Assembly: GCF_901709675.1 (NCBI RefSeq) | Contig: NC_051107.1 | Coordinates: 4,530,001-4,594,000 of the forward strand | Length of the DNA stretch: 64,000 nt | Source: Syngnathus acus | Lineage: Eukaryota > Chordata > Actinopteri > Syngnathiformes > Syngnathidae | Direction: 5' to 3' | Shown: positions 26,906 through 39,389 of the stretch, in pieces | Layout: every line of letters begins with the position of its first letter | Numbering within the stretch: position 1 is the stretch's first letter | Notes under the pieces: generated by a model | The model's input: the letters and a program-made list of their open reading frames with translations, nothing else | Databases searched by the model: none | What the model was told of the DNA's origin: nothing | Translations under genes and position numbers: made by a program

Positions 26906-28457
26906 AGAATGCCTTCTTGTTTTTGTACTCAGATCGAGATTTGGCGCCATCTGGTGACATTTTGGTGGAAAACCATTGCTGTATTAGGAAAAGGTGAAAA
27001 GATATCAAATGTAACAAACAGGAACGGGAGAACGAGGGGGGGGGGGGGGGAAACACCCCAAAGTGTGTCATATCATTTCGTTACAACTTCTGCCTTGTTA
27101 CGCAACATTATGAAACGAGTGAGTCAAGACTTGAATGTTCGGAAGTGTATCACTCAGCATTTTTGTAATTACTTTACAGGATATAGATTGAGTCAAATGT
27201 ATTTGTATAGTGACATCATTTCTTTTTTTTGTATGTATGGAATGTTTCCTTAGAAAAAAAAAATCACTAATGTTTTCCCACATGGTTTGGTTTTTATTTC
27301 ACTGCAAACAAAACGTTTTGTTTGCTTTTACCTCTAATATACTTTAAGATAATTTGTTAATAGTCATGATAACCCACGTTAATATTTTACAGGAGTGTAG
27401 ATAAGAACAAATTGTGTTGCAGTGCCACATTTCACCAGCAGTGGAGGCACTTTAGCTTTAAATCTTGAATACTGTAAAAATAACAAATAATAAAAAATTA
27501 AATGATTATTAAATGCCAAAAAAAAAATCATATTAATAATGAGTATTTTACAAGGGTTGAAAGTGTCAAGTCCATTCTCATGGGTGAAAACTCTTAGGAA
27601 TGTGAAAATTCTTAATCCTAATCCTGGGATTTTTTTTTGGGCCAATTTTCTGTGCATAGAAAACAAAAAAGGGTCAAAGCAAAAAAAAAAGTAAATGTGT
27701 TGTTAAATATGAGTCAGTGGATTTACAGTGGAAGTTGTTACTCATCTTCAAATGAAATATAAATCGGGGTTTTTTTTGCGTAAAAGGGTTTGGTCTGAAG
27801 TTCTAAATAATCAGACTGCTCCACCTCTCCTTACTTGTTGCTCTGCCCTCCTGGAGGCACTTGCATGCCTGTGGAATAAAAATGTGCACAGCCTTTTGTC
27901 TCGCGCCACAAGCGGCAGGATAGCAACTCTGGCTCGGCAGGTCCAATTTTTTTTTTTGTTAAAACCCGACATGTCCGGCAGCCTCGACAGAAGGGAGAGT
28001 CTCCCGAGATGAGCCTGAGGATGCACTAGGTACTGGATTCCATTTTTCCATGGAAAATGAAATCATTATGAGACATCTAATTTAAGGTTATAATTCTCCT
28101 TTGCCTACTTTTTTATTTATCCTTATGATGTGGATGATGCTTTATAGTTTTCATTTCACAGCTACGCATTATGAAAATTAATCGTTTGAATATCTTGGTC
28201 TTTATTTAAGACCATATAAATGCGAGTGGCCCTATTTGAGTGCTGTTTTAATCTGATTTATAGAAATAAATACTCAACTAAGAAAAGAATTGAAGGTTAG
28301 TTAGTCAGAAAAATTTAGGAAGAAACATTTAGTCAGATGCTTTCAAGAACTTTCAAGTGACTTTTTCATGGATTCTTTTCTTTGTTACCGAAGAGAAAGC
28401 CCAGTTGGAGTTCCATGCAGAACAGCAACCTGAAGTGTTGAAAGCCCGATTTTAAAG
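26906..28457. other. spacer between the two slco1 copies
   Basis: It contains the 3' UTR of copy A and the promoter of copy B. Seen here: a CTCF-like core at 26944-26957, a 15-base G run at 27036-27050, AT-rich sequence and several poly(A)/(T) tracts. No clear AATAAA close behind copy A and no coding exon were found. Confidence 0.65.
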
Positions 28458-31400
28458 ATGGCGGAAACATTCGAGGACAGAACCAAAATGACCAGCCAGC
28501 AGGCTCTCTACGTTTCCAACGGGGACATTCGCGGAAAACGCCGGCATGGTATCTCAACTCTCAAGGTATCACTTGAAATTCGTATTCCAAATACGGTTAC
28601 ATAACCCTAAATTATATCAATTTTTGTCTTTCCAGATGTTTATCGCAGCGTTATCCTTTGCCTATTTCTGCAAGACCCTAGCGGGAACTTTCGTCAAGAG
28701 CGCCATCACGCAGCTCGAAAGACGTTTCGATCTCTCCAGCTCCCACGTCGGCCTCGTCGACGGAAGTTTCGAAATGGGTAAAACCGATTTACTCAAAAAT
28801 ACAGGAACTCGTTTCCTAACTGGATGCAATTTTCTTTCCTGGAGGAAGGCAACTTGTTGTTTTTAGCCGTGGTAAGCCATTATGGCGCCAAAATGCATCG
28901 TCCAAGACTCATCGCTGGGGGTTCCGTTCTTATGGCCGTCGGGGCGCTTCTCACTGGCTTGACACACTTCTTCATGGGACCGTAAGAAAATCCCGGGGTA
29001 GACACTCATTGAAGACTTGATTGACCCATTTAAATAATTTCATTATAACCTAAGATATTCCGTTCCAGCTACAAGTACGACACGGTCATCGCCGCTTTCC
29101 AGAATGACAGTATGAGCACCATCGCTTGTCTCCGTCCAGAGAACGACGTGAGCCACGAAATTGGACGTAACGCGACACAAGGTAAATCTCTGGGGGATTA
29201 ATTTTCCTTTTAGTCCCACTGAGCAGCAACATTCCAACAGAAGTCTCACTTGAAATCTCACTAGAGACGAGTTAACAAATATTTAATTCAGAATGTCAAA
29301 GCCTTGGTTTAATATCCAAATACTGGCTACGTTTCAACAATTCCGGGAATGTCCTGGCAGACATGCTCTCATACACACACACGGCGTGATTCCCGAAGGT
29401 TTCGACTTGAGGGTCACGTCCATGACACCTTCGGTATGTCAACTGGTCATTTAACCTTGACGAATCAAATCACTCCTTTAGAGACATGAGCTATCAAGCG
29501 GTCAAGCTAGCATCTATGCTAATAGCTTCTACCGCATGGTCCTTGAAACTGATGACACAGTATTATGTCCTCTACTAATCAGTTGAGTGTTTAGTGAGTC
29601 ACAGTTCCACCAAGACCTCCTTTGAGTTCCTGTGTCTCCATGCAGCCTGCGAAAAAGAATCCAGTTCCAATATGTGGATCTATGTGTTCTTGGGGAACGC
29701 GTTACGGGGAATCGGAGAGACTCCAGTCACACCTCTGGGCATCTCGTACATCGACGACTTTGCTAAAGCTGAGAACTCTCCCTTCTACATCGGTAGGTGA
29801 TTTTTTTAATCTCTTGATTTGAACGACGGGATCAGAACATTCGGTTTTCTCGTTTGGCAGCTTGTATCCAGACTATTGCTCTTCTTGGTCCTGTTTTCGG
29901 CTACCTCCTTGGGTCCTACTGTGCCAATATATACGTTGACATTGGGTTTGTTGATTTAGGTGAGTCTGAAATGTGGATACCAATGGGATTGGTGGATTAA
30001 GGTGACATCTTTAATACATTTCAGAAAGTGTAACCATCTCTCCTACTGATGCTCGTTGGGTGGGAGCTTGGTGGATGGGGATGCTAGTGTCCGCCGGCCT
30101 CCTCTTCCTCGCTAGCATTCCGTTCTGGTTCTTCCCCCGCTCGCCCGATCTTGAAGAGGACAAACCCGCATCTGAGGAAGAGATTCCGAAAACAATGGAT
30201 TCCACCAAGCCTATCACAGAAGTCGCCAAAGGTTTGATGGAATCTCGTTTTTCTCACCGCTAATTTATGTAACAGTTTTATAATCTCAATCTAGGGTTCC
30301 TTCAATCGTTGAAGGACCTGCTGGGTAATCCCGTCTACCTCCTGCTCATTTGTGGCAGCATGCTTAAATTCAACTCGCTCGTTGGCATGTTCACCTTCAA
30401 TGCCAAATATATCGAGCAGCAGTTTGGACAATCGGCATCAAGAGCCAACTTCCTCATAGGTGAGACGATATTTCTTGTAGATGGAGATTTAAGTTTTAGG
30501 GACACTGAAGATATATAACGTTAATTAGTTTGTTTTTATAAGCGCAAGTAGACAGATTTGTTACCTTTCCGTGCAACCATGGCAGCTCCAAATGTCTATT
30601 TAACTAGGAAAGGTCAAACATTGGCCCGTTCTCACATAGATAATTGATTCTAGGGAGATAAAAAACAAACAAACATTGCGCGATGGAACTCAAGTTAATA
30701 TTATGCTCCAAGTAGTTGTGTATTGCAAATCAGATAAGGAAGTCAAATAACATCCAAAAAGTTTATCCTAAACTAGCCACGTCTTTATTCCGTTTTTATT
30801 TGCAGGGGTTCTGACCCTGCCGGCCGTTGCCATGGGGATTTTTCTAGGAGGCGTGGTGATGAAGCGATACAAGCTCAGCGTCGTGTCGGGGGCTCAGTTC
30901 TCATTCGCCGTGTCCCTCGGGGCTTACCTCCTCATGTTTCTCAAATTCGGCACCAAGTGCGACAACATTCCTGTGGCTGGACTCACCGTGTCATACAATG
31001 GGTCTGTACTTTAGCTAATACGATCATTGGTCCAGTACTGTATAATTAACCGTCACAGTCAACTAAAGGAAATACAATCTGTGCATTTCCGCTGACAGGA
31101 CGCCAGGAGCGTTACACGGAGGTCAAACTCTCTTCTCGGAGTGCAATAGCAACTGTTCGTGTTCAGCAGAACATTGGGACCCGGTGTGTTCAGATAGTGG
31201 CATCACCTACATTTCACCATGTATGGCTGGATGCCTGGACTACAGCGGATACGGCAAAAAAACTGTAGGACCTCACATTTTCTTATCAGTCGTTTACAGT
31301 ACAAGAAGTTCTAAACAACTATAGATAATAAAATTCAATATCCTCCTACAGGTGTTCCATAACTGTACTTGCGTGTCCGCTTCGTACCCGGCGGGCAGCA

Positions 31401-32744
31401 GTACTTCGGTGAAACTGGGGCAGTGCCCCCAAGCCAGAAGCTGCAGCCGCAGTTTCAGTTCCTACATGGCCGTGTCGGTTCTCAGCGCTTTTATCAGCTC
31501 CCTGGGAATCACGCCTGCTTACATGGTCACTATAAGGTGGGTTTTTGAATTGTGATACGTTGATATTCATCGATATCTACCGTATTTTCCGCACTATAAG
31601 GCGCACCGGATTATAGGTGCACCCTCAATGAATGACCCATTTTAAAACTTTGTCCATATATAAGATATATACATTTGGCCCGCGGGCCGGACTTTGGACA
31701 CGCCTGCTGTAGTGGCTCAATATTGGTCCATATATAAGGCGCACCTGATTATAAGGCGGCTTTTGAGAAAATTGGAGGTTTTTAGGTGTGCCTTATAGTG
31801 CGGAAAATACGGTAATTATTATTATTTTTTTTTATTGCTATTACAGATGCATCTCGCCGCATCTTAAATCCCTCGCCCTGGGTATGCAGACTTTGATCAT
31901 TCGGGTCCTTGGTAAGAATACAATTTGTTTTATTGATGATTTGGAATGGATGATTGATGATGTGTTTTTTTTCTACAGGTGGAATTCCAGCTCCGATTTA
32001 TTTTGGGGCATTCATTGATATGACGTGCCTGCAGTGGTCGGTTAAAAAGTGCGGTGGTAGAGGGGCTTGTCGCCTTTATAATGCCGATATGTACAGGTAT
32101 GACATCCTAAATATTATATATAATTTGGTTTTTTATAGATGGGTTTATATTATTTATATTAATTTTATATTTATATTGATATTAATAATAATAATTATAT
32201 TATTTGTATTAATTAAAATGTATATTAAATAATATTAATATATATATAATTTATATAATATTTATTTTATTTATACGATTTATTTTATATATATTTATTT
32301 ATGGGTTTATAGGTCTGATGCCACTGAACATTTTGAGTGGGTGAAATTGAAAAAATATTCACAATTTTTTGGACAAAATAAGGATATGCGTTCAATATTT
32401 TAGTAGGAAAATGTCCATGTTAACCTCGTCCTATTTGCAGGGTCGTGTTCCTGGGATTGGTTTCGGGTATCTGCGGCGTTTCCTTTTTCTTCACATTCGC
32501 CGTGATAATCCTCCTCCGAAAGCAGTTCCAGAAGGAGGAGTATGAGCGCTGCAAAAAACAAATCAATGCGAAAGCTTCCAAGGATGTCCAGGGAGTTCCC
32601 AACAATGGTTTTGCCATTGAACGCATCACCAGCGAGGCCGTCGAGGACGACCACAAAGTAGTACAAAAGGTCGAAGCGGAACATCCGGTAAAGAAATCAA
32701 CGATTGTGAAAGTAACTCATTTGAAAACATCCCAATCCAAATGA
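28458..32744 (+). CDS. solute carrier organic anion transporter 1 family member (copy B, slco1d1-like candidate)
   Basis: Fourteen coding exons: 28458-28565, 28636-28777, 28849-28981, 29069-29181, 29646-29792, 29861-29959, 30025-30231, 30295-30459, 30806-31001, 31099-31264, 31352-31536, 31847-31911, 31979-32096, 32441-32744; 715 aa. Exons 2, 3, 5, 6, 8, 9, 10 and 13 have the same lengths as their partners in copy A, proving tandem duplication. The OATP signature D-A-RW-V-GAWW lies at residues 256-264, followed by a Kazal-like Cys loop (about 445-520). It is more diverged from OATP1C1 than copy A (for example [21 protein letters not shown]). The cytoplasmic tail is longer and ends TSQSK, with no class I PDZ ligand. 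Teleosts carry extra SLCO1 clades such as slco1d1; I cannot assign the clade without a tree. Start Met chosen as the first in-frame ATG of a 36-residue hydrophilic N-terminus. Confidence 0.88.
31578..31814. mobile_element. MITE with TA target duplication, copy 1 (slco1 copy B intron 11)
   Basis: Terminal inverted repeats start CCGTATTTTCCGCACTATAAG on both sides and are bounded by TA, as expected for a Tc1/mariner-type insertion. The length is 237 bp including both TA, and no transposase is present. The interior holds ATATATAAGGCGCAC palindromic repeats and a GGCCCGCGGGCC box. A longer relative lies at 51906-52298. Confidence 0.85.
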
Positions 32745-33637
32745 AGTTTTAGCCTCCCATACGCTAACAGTATTGTTTTTAGCATTATGTATTGAAATAT
32801 TTTTATAGTATTAAAGCAGAGTTATGAAACGTCTTTGTGTCTTTTTTTTTGCACTCGACCAAAATTGAATGACATCCCCTTTTTTTAATACTTTGTTATA
32901 TTGTTTCTAAACATTACAAATCGTTGTAACATAATGGAAACACTGTTTCAACTTGTGTTGTTTTGACCCCATTGACCGTAGTTGCGCAATCTCTCTCTAA
33001 ATAGGAGCTTTCAGTGGCCATGTCTGTACTCCACAAGCTCGTTAATGTGCCCAAAGATCTTATATGCAAAACAGATATGGGTATTATATACATTATACGC
33101 TGTAAAATGTGCCGTGAAAATGGCATATTTTTGCATATTTATACATCAAGCCTTCAACAAAACATCAGCCCACATGAACAAGGTCAGTTTTTAGCTACGG
33201 GTTAGTTTGAAGCTAAACAAAATAGGTTTGTGAATCTTTTTAAAAAAATAATAATATAGCGATATAGTTGAGGGTCCCTGTAATTAGTTATTCTTGTTGT
33301 GACTTGTCCTGATAAAATAATGAGCCGTTCTTCATTATTGATGATGGTAATAGCACGCCATTCATTATTCATCAGCAAGCAAAGTCCAGAGGGAAGCAGG
33401 AAGGGGCAAAGTTGAGGCGACCGAAAACTTCACAAAGCACCTGGAGGTGCATCAACCTTCCACTGAGTTTTTTTTTTTTTCAGTTTCATTCCTCACACGA
33501 ATGACAATGACGACGATGGTGACGGATTGCGGCGTGTGGGTTAGGGTGAAAGGTCGTGCCTTACACCCCCGCCAACCTCCACCATCTCATTCATTGTGAA
33601 TGAATTTTTTTTTTTTTTACAGCTATATTTGGAGACG
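32745..33637. other. spacer between slco1 copy B and iapp
   Basis: An ATTAAA poly(A) signal for copy B lies at 32810-32815. The rest has no coding content; T runs of about 14 lie near 33467 and 33606. Confidence 0.65.
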
Positions 33638-33761
33638 TGATGTCACGAGCGGTTTGAGTGCAACACGTATAAATGTTGGCGCGTCGGGAGACGACGTGGC
33701 AAAGCTCTGGACTGCTCCACGAGAAATCCTGCTGCAATTGGCATCACCCGCACGACAGCAC
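33638..33761 (+). promoter_or_regulatory. iapp core promoter and non-coding exon 1
   Basis: A CRE-like TGATGTCA at 33638-33645 is followed by a TATA box TATAAAT at 33668-33674. Initiation is expected near 33700. A plausible donor CAGCAC/GTACGT closes a short untranslated exon at 33761. The layout (cAMP element, TATA, short untranslated exon 1) agrees with the mammalian IAPP gene; the start site itself is inferred. Confidence 0.55.
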
Positions 33762-34329
33762 GTACGTTCATTGGCTTCGTTACTTTTTGTAGTCTAGGAC
33801 TATATATAAATAGATTATGAATTTACAAATGTTATAATTTCATATTTATTTTTTTATTTTGTGTGTATAATTTATGGATATTTTATTATATATGTATTTT
33901 ATTTATTCATATTATATATGATATTTATGGCTAAAATTACAGTTTTAATTGGACTCAATTATTACACTGGTTTGTTATTATGGTATAAATCTGCACTGTT
34001 TAATATTTACTTTATTTTAATAATAGATGTACTTTGGGATTTTTTTTAATATTAATTCATTTTCAATATTCTTGTACCCCCATATTAGGAGAAAAATATT
34101 TCCTTTACATTTTGCTGTGATTAAATATTGAGTAATGTTTATATTTATTTATTTTCTTGACTTTTTAAAATATTTGCTTAAAAATACTTTGTCTTCACTT
34201 TTAGGGGAAAATAAAAATAATAAATTTGACGTTATGAAAGCTTCAGCTGATGATTATTCACGTTTTACATGTTTTAGTCGTAACTGGGACACGCCTCATT
34301 CAATTTTTTTTTTTTCCCGCAGATCAGTC

Positions 34330-35014
34330 ATGTATCATCCGAGGGTCCCTGCGCTCGTCTTAATTCTGTTTGGATTGTTGCCGTGCATCGCCGCTGTTCC
34401 GAGCAACAGGTGAGAAAAACAAATTCAAATATTCTATTTTGCAGTAAACGTCATATGAGGTGTAGGCGTATAAGCGGAGGTCAGCGCGTCGTGGAAAATG
34501 AGTCAAATTGTGGCGGTCTGAAAAGATGTGAAGTACAAATGGGGCCTTTAAAGTGGCCACTTTTTCTTCTCCCCCTCGGGACTGTCGTTCCAAGAGGTGG
34601 CCATCAACTTTCTGAGCGATACCGTTTCTCATTTGTGATTCAGACACTCCAGTTCCAGCTCATTCGGCGAAGAGGATAGTCCTCGGCCTGATGACCGAGA
34701 ATGGCCCGCGTTCCCCTTCTCCAACCCCTTCCTCGGGATCATGGCCTCACGAGAAGTCCCGGATAAGAACAGGTGGATTATCTCTCGAAGTCCATTTGGT
34801 GTTTTAATATGGAAAGGCAATCTTTTTTTTTTTTAGCCACGTCATCCAGAAGAGAAAATGCAACACGGCCACCTGTGTCACCCAAAGACTAGCGGACTTT
34901 CTGGTGCGTTCCAGTAACACCATCGGGACGGTGTACGCGCCGACCAACGTGGGATCGGCCACCTACGGCAAGAGGGAGCTACTTCTGCCGCCTAACTACT
35001 ACTTTCCTCTCTAG
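34330..35014 (+). CDS. iapp: islet amyloid polypeptide (amylin) precursor
   Basis: Three coding exons: 34330-34409, 34644-34772, 34837-35014; 128 aa. Residues 1 to about 21 form a signal peptide (hydrophobic core VLILFGLLP). The mature 37-residue hormone is at residues 77-113 (34856-34966), between the dibasic KR at 75-76 and the GKR amidation and cleavage site at 114-116. Cys2 and Cys7 of the mature peptide form the expected ring, with KCNTATC identical to human amylin, and the C-terminal residue is Tyr. N-terminal Lys and C-terminal Tyr separate it from CGRP. Amylin acts through calcitonin-receptor/RAMP complexes to restrain feeding and glucagon. The precursor is longer than the 89 aa of human because of a 43-residue propeptide exon. 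The poly(A) signal AATAAA is at 35098-35103. The position between slco1 and pyroxd1 matches human. Confidence 0.95.
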
Positions 35015-35103
35015 TACTCGATAACCAGTATATGGTAACTGTACAAAAGTGTTTTCTTCAGTTGTTTTCGTGCTTTTCCACAGTGGCATGATGTGAAAAT
35101 AAA

Positions 35104-36407
35104 AAGAATAAAAAAGCTGACATATTTCGAGGTAAAAATCTGTGGTAAATATTATTTATAAATATAATTTAAGTTTAACCTTACATTTGGCAGAGAATGA
35201 TATATGTATTTTATTTTTTCATAATATCAGCCCGCAAACAATAACAAATCTCGAACGGTTGGCATAACAGTCTACTATTTTAGATGGATCTGTTTATTTG
35301 GGCTGGGTTGACGTTAAAATATAACATTCATAACACAATGCAGGCGAAATATATTGGATGCATAACAATGTTTGAAAAAAAACGCCACGTTCCTTCGGGG
35401 AGCAGTTAATCCAGTTTGTTACGCCACAGTGTGTTTGTATTTGAGTCAAGTGTTTACTTACTGCAGGCTTTATTTTGGGGAGCATCATGAACATCAAATA
35501 TGATGCACGAAAATATTCTATACACCTACATGGTTGAAATGGACATAATAATTGTCTGAAAAAAATAATAACATCCAGGTCAGTTGATGACTTCAAGCAA
35601 AAAAATAATAAATAAATAAAAAAACACAAATTGCATTGCACTTCAGCCGCCATTCAGTGTGGAGTTGTTTATATCACTGCGCTTATGTAGGCTGATGAAA
35701 GTGTCATGTCTAATTTTGCACTGGTGGCCCCATTAGTCTCTGACTTTACAGGTACACTTGTCGTCTAAATTCATATAACAGGGGTTGCTCGGAATAATGA
35801 GAAAAATAACCAAAGGTATGCTTTTTAATCCAGGAGAGTGTGGCTAGAAATAGAAATGGACGAGCTTATATATCAACATACTGTGCAATGCCATTTTGAA
35901 TACACACTGTAAGTCTTCTTACATTTTTAGTATTCATTTGTATGTTAAATATGGGGGAAGAATGTATAATATACATTACATGGTAAAATATTAATAAAAT
36001 AATATCGAAAAATGGCAATATTTTAATAGTTTTGACAAACATACAACATCTTTGATATATTCAAAGTCCCTTTTACTTGAAACACCACTAGGAAGTTATT
36101 TTTATGATTCAAATTTTAATTCGCGTATGAGTCGCTCTTTACCAGTTGCCGTAGTTTTTTTAAACGCCTTTATCGCTTGCCGTAGTTTATGTAAACACGG
36201 AAGTAAATTTATCTTCGCCTCGCTACTCGCGTGTAGCCTTATAAAAACTGTTCTAATTTACCATAGGACTATTTTAAAACACAATTGGTGAATAATTACT
36301 GTCTGGGAGTTACGTATTATCACCCTGAATGACCTGGAGATTTTAATTTTGAAGCGGATTCTAGCGCTCTGAAATGTTTTACTAAACATTAGCTGTTTTT
36401 TTTTACC
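35104..36407. other. iapp-pyroxd1 spacer and pyroxd1 promoter
   Basis: No gene content is seen. The pyroxd1-proximal part (36140-36230) has a short direct repeat, GCCGTAGTTT.T..AAAC twice, and an ETS-like CGGAAGTA at about 36198-36205. A 360-bp open frame on the minus strand (35294-35653) has no homology I recognise and no splice context. Confidence 0.6.
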
Positions 36408-39108
36408 ATGGCTGATAAAGTATGCAAAACGTTCAAATTTGTCGTCGTTGGAGGTGGCATCGCGGGGGTGACGTGTGTTGAACAGGTGAAATATTAGCAC
36501 AAAAAATCAATATAGCCGTGCTAAGCTTGTACACGTGTTCAGAATGTCTAAATATTAGTTTTGTGTGTGTCAACAGTTGTCATACAGTTTACCGTCAGCT
36601 GACGTAGCTCTGATGACCGCAGGCCTCCAGATAAAGACAGTCACCAACTATAAACAGGTCAGAAAAACATGGAAAAACTCAGATCTTACTCCCACAATTT
36701 ATCTTAAATGTACACACCTCACCAAGTGACGTTCGTCCCTCATGACATGTCTGTGTTATTCCAAAGGTCGCCAAAGTTCTGGAAGAGTTTGATGTGGAGG
36801 AGAAACCAGCCAGTGTTCTGGAGGAGAAATTCCCCAACTTGACCGTTATTCACTCGGCTGTTAAAACATTGCACACACAATCACATGTAAGGTTCCTTTA
36901 GTTTTTGGCAAATATAATATAATGTACGCAGCAAGTGCTTGACTTCCGATTCTGTAGAACTCCAGCCACGATGCTTATGAAATGTCTCCCCCTTGTGGGA
37001 ACATGGGTACACTACACCAATACAAAAAATATTTTTTTATCTGCAGTTGGTGGAGACTGCAGATGGAAACATTTATGGCTACGAAAAGCTTTGCATCTGC
37101 AGCGGGGCCAGACCGAAGCTGCTAACCCAGGACAGGCCATTCGTGCTGGGCATTCGGGACACGGACAGTGCCCAGGTAGCTACCACCGTTTAGAATCTTA
37201 ATCATAAAGTTTAACTTTCGAGTTCAACACGCTCACTTCTGTTTCAGGAGTTTCAAAAGCAGTTAACTCAAGCCAGGAGGATCGTTGTTGTCGGAAATGG
37301 CGGGATTGCCTTGGAGTTAGTGTAAGTACGTCTTGATGATGCCACAAGAGGGCGCCAAAGCAATCTTTTTTGAGTGAAATAAGTGAAGTTATCAATAACA
37401 ATGTGTAGGTACGAGGTGGAAGGCTGCGAGGTGATCTGGGCCGTGAAGGACAAGGCCATTGGGAACACCTTCTTCGACGCGGGGGCGGCCCAATTCCTCA
37501 TCCCGTCGCTGAGCGCCGACAAGCCGGAGCGGGCGGCCCCCTGCAAGAGGGCTCGCTACACCACAGACGACCCGAAAGCCGGCGAGCTTCAGACGTTCAC
37601 TTCAGGTCTGGATTCTAATGTTGTTCTCATCCCGCCCCTCACATGTGCCGTTGCTTCCAGATCGACACTCACGACGTGGCGCTGGTCCCACAGAGTCCGG
37701 CAGCGCCCTCGGTCCAGACTGGCACCAAGGACTGGTTCTCAAAGGAGCGGAGTGGGTGAGGGAAACGAAACTTTGAGGGATTATTTATGTTGGATGTAAA
37801 AACGTCTTGACCCTATTTTGTCCGTGTTGCGATCAGGCGTCCCGCAGGGTTTCAATGGAATATCAGTGTGAGGTGGAAACGATCTTCACCTCTGAGGAAA
37901 TGCTCAACTCCCAATCCCAAACACCGAAACCCGATACTGGTGAGAACTAGATCTTCACTGAATAAAGAAAGTCTACACACCCTTGTTCAAATGCCAGCAG
38001 TTATTAAAAAAAAAAAAAACCCATATCATTGTGACTGATAAAATGGCCAACTAAAAAATAAACAACTGATAATGTAGTTGCACAAGTGTGCACACCCTCT
38101 TATAAATAGCATTATGGCTGTGTTCCTAGCACCCTAAATAAAGTTCGGATGTTCTACTTGCCTTTTCCTGACATTCTCCTCTTACTCCAGAATCAACCTG
38201 GCCCGTTTACGTCCTGCTGACCAACGGCAAGACATTCGGCTGCGACTTTATTGTGAGCGCCACGGGCGTCACGCCCAACACGGAACCATTTCGTCACGGC
38301 AACAACGTATGTCGACTTTTTAAGCCACCTAGATGTCACTAGAGGACAGACACAAGTGCAACCAGTATTTTGTGTAAATGCATATATTGTCGTTAAGTTC
38401 GCTCTGGCAGAAGACGGCGGCCTCCGAGTAGACGACCACATGGCGACATCGGAGCCGGACGTCTACGCCGCCGGAGACGTGTGCACGGCATGCTGGGAGC
38501 ACAGCCCACTGTGGCAGCAGGTAAGCCAAGGTCCAATATAAGAACCCGGACGCCATTACGATATGTTCCGCTTGCTTTCCAGATGCGCTTGTGGACGCAG
38601 GCTCGTCAGATGGGCTGGCACGCCGGCCGCTGCATGGCCGCCTGCGTCCTGTCCGAAGCTATCGAGCTGGACTTTTGCTTTGAGCTCTTCTCACACATCA
38701 CTCAATTCTTTAACTACAAGGTGACATGTTTTTTTTTTTTTTTTTTTTTTCTTGAGTACTTACCGTCAGGTTATTCATCAAATATTTTTTGTAGGTGGTT
38801 TTACTGGGAAAGTTTAACGCGCAAGGCCTGGGGTCCGACTATGAGCTGCTACTACGCTACACCAAAGGCCAGGAGTATGTCAAGGTGACATCACTCAAGC
38901 CATTGCAAACTTAAATCAGGAAATGGAACAACTCCTTTTTTGGTTCCAGGTGGTTCTGCAAGGCGGCAGGATGGTCGGGGCGGTGCTGATCGGGGAAACC
39001 GACTTAGAAGAGACCTTTGAGAACCTCATCTTGAACCGGATGGATCTCACGCAGTACGGGGAGGATCTTCTCAACCCCAACATCGATATCGAGGACTACT
39101 TTGATTGA
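36408..39108 (+). CDS. pyroxd1: pyridine nucleotide-disulphide oxidoreductase domain-containing protein 1
   Basis: Thirteen exons: 36408-36485, 36577-36657, 36767-36886, 37047-37175, 37248-37321, 37409-37605, 37661-37755, 37837-37939, 38191-38306, 38398-38520, 38583-38720, 38795-38884, 38950-39108. They give exactly 500 aa, the human length. The FAD-binding GGGIAG is at residues 15-20, the second dinucleotide motif GNGGIA at 152-157, ATGVTPN marks the domain junction, and the late FAD motif VYAAGD is at 353-358. The C-terminus [11 protein letters not shown] is near-identical to human. The mammalian enzyme is a class I FAD oxidoreductase without the redox-active Cys pair; it protects the tRNA ligase complex and is mutated in a myofibrillar myopathy. 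All introns are under 260 bp; intron 8 carries a dispersed repeat. The poly(A) signal AATAAA is at 39384-39389. Confidence 0.96.
37967..38135 (+). repeat. dispersed repeat beginning AAAGTCTACACACCCTTGTT, copy 1
   Basis: The segment starts at the box AAAGTCTACACACCCTTGTT..AATGCCAG and ends near a second CACACCCTCTTATAAATAG box. It lies in pyroxd1 intron 8. A shorter copy of the first box is at 57077-57125. The class is unknown; the paired CACACCC ends suggest a small DNA element. Confidence 0.6.
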
Positions 39109-39389
39109 GCGGAAGGCAAAAAAAAATAATCCAAATGTGTACATGAAAAAGACATTTGAGTTCATGTACTGCAAGTTAATGAGTAATGAGTCCGGTTTAA
39201 TTAGACTTGCAAAGGGGTGGAGCGTTTCCAGTAAATTTCCATTGGAAGTCGAGATGGAAAATTCAATTTATTTCCACTTTTGCCTTGTAGAGTTCCCATT
39301 AATGTTAACCAGACACATCACTGCACACTATTCTGATTTTGATGCGGAAAACTAGCTGATACTCAGCTCACCTGTCTTTGTGGAATAAA

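Noticed and set aside
35294-35653. 119-codon minus-strand frame downstream of iapp
   Set aside because: Hydrophobic and Phe-rich because of AT-rich DNA; no family resemblance and no acceptor or donor that would connect it.
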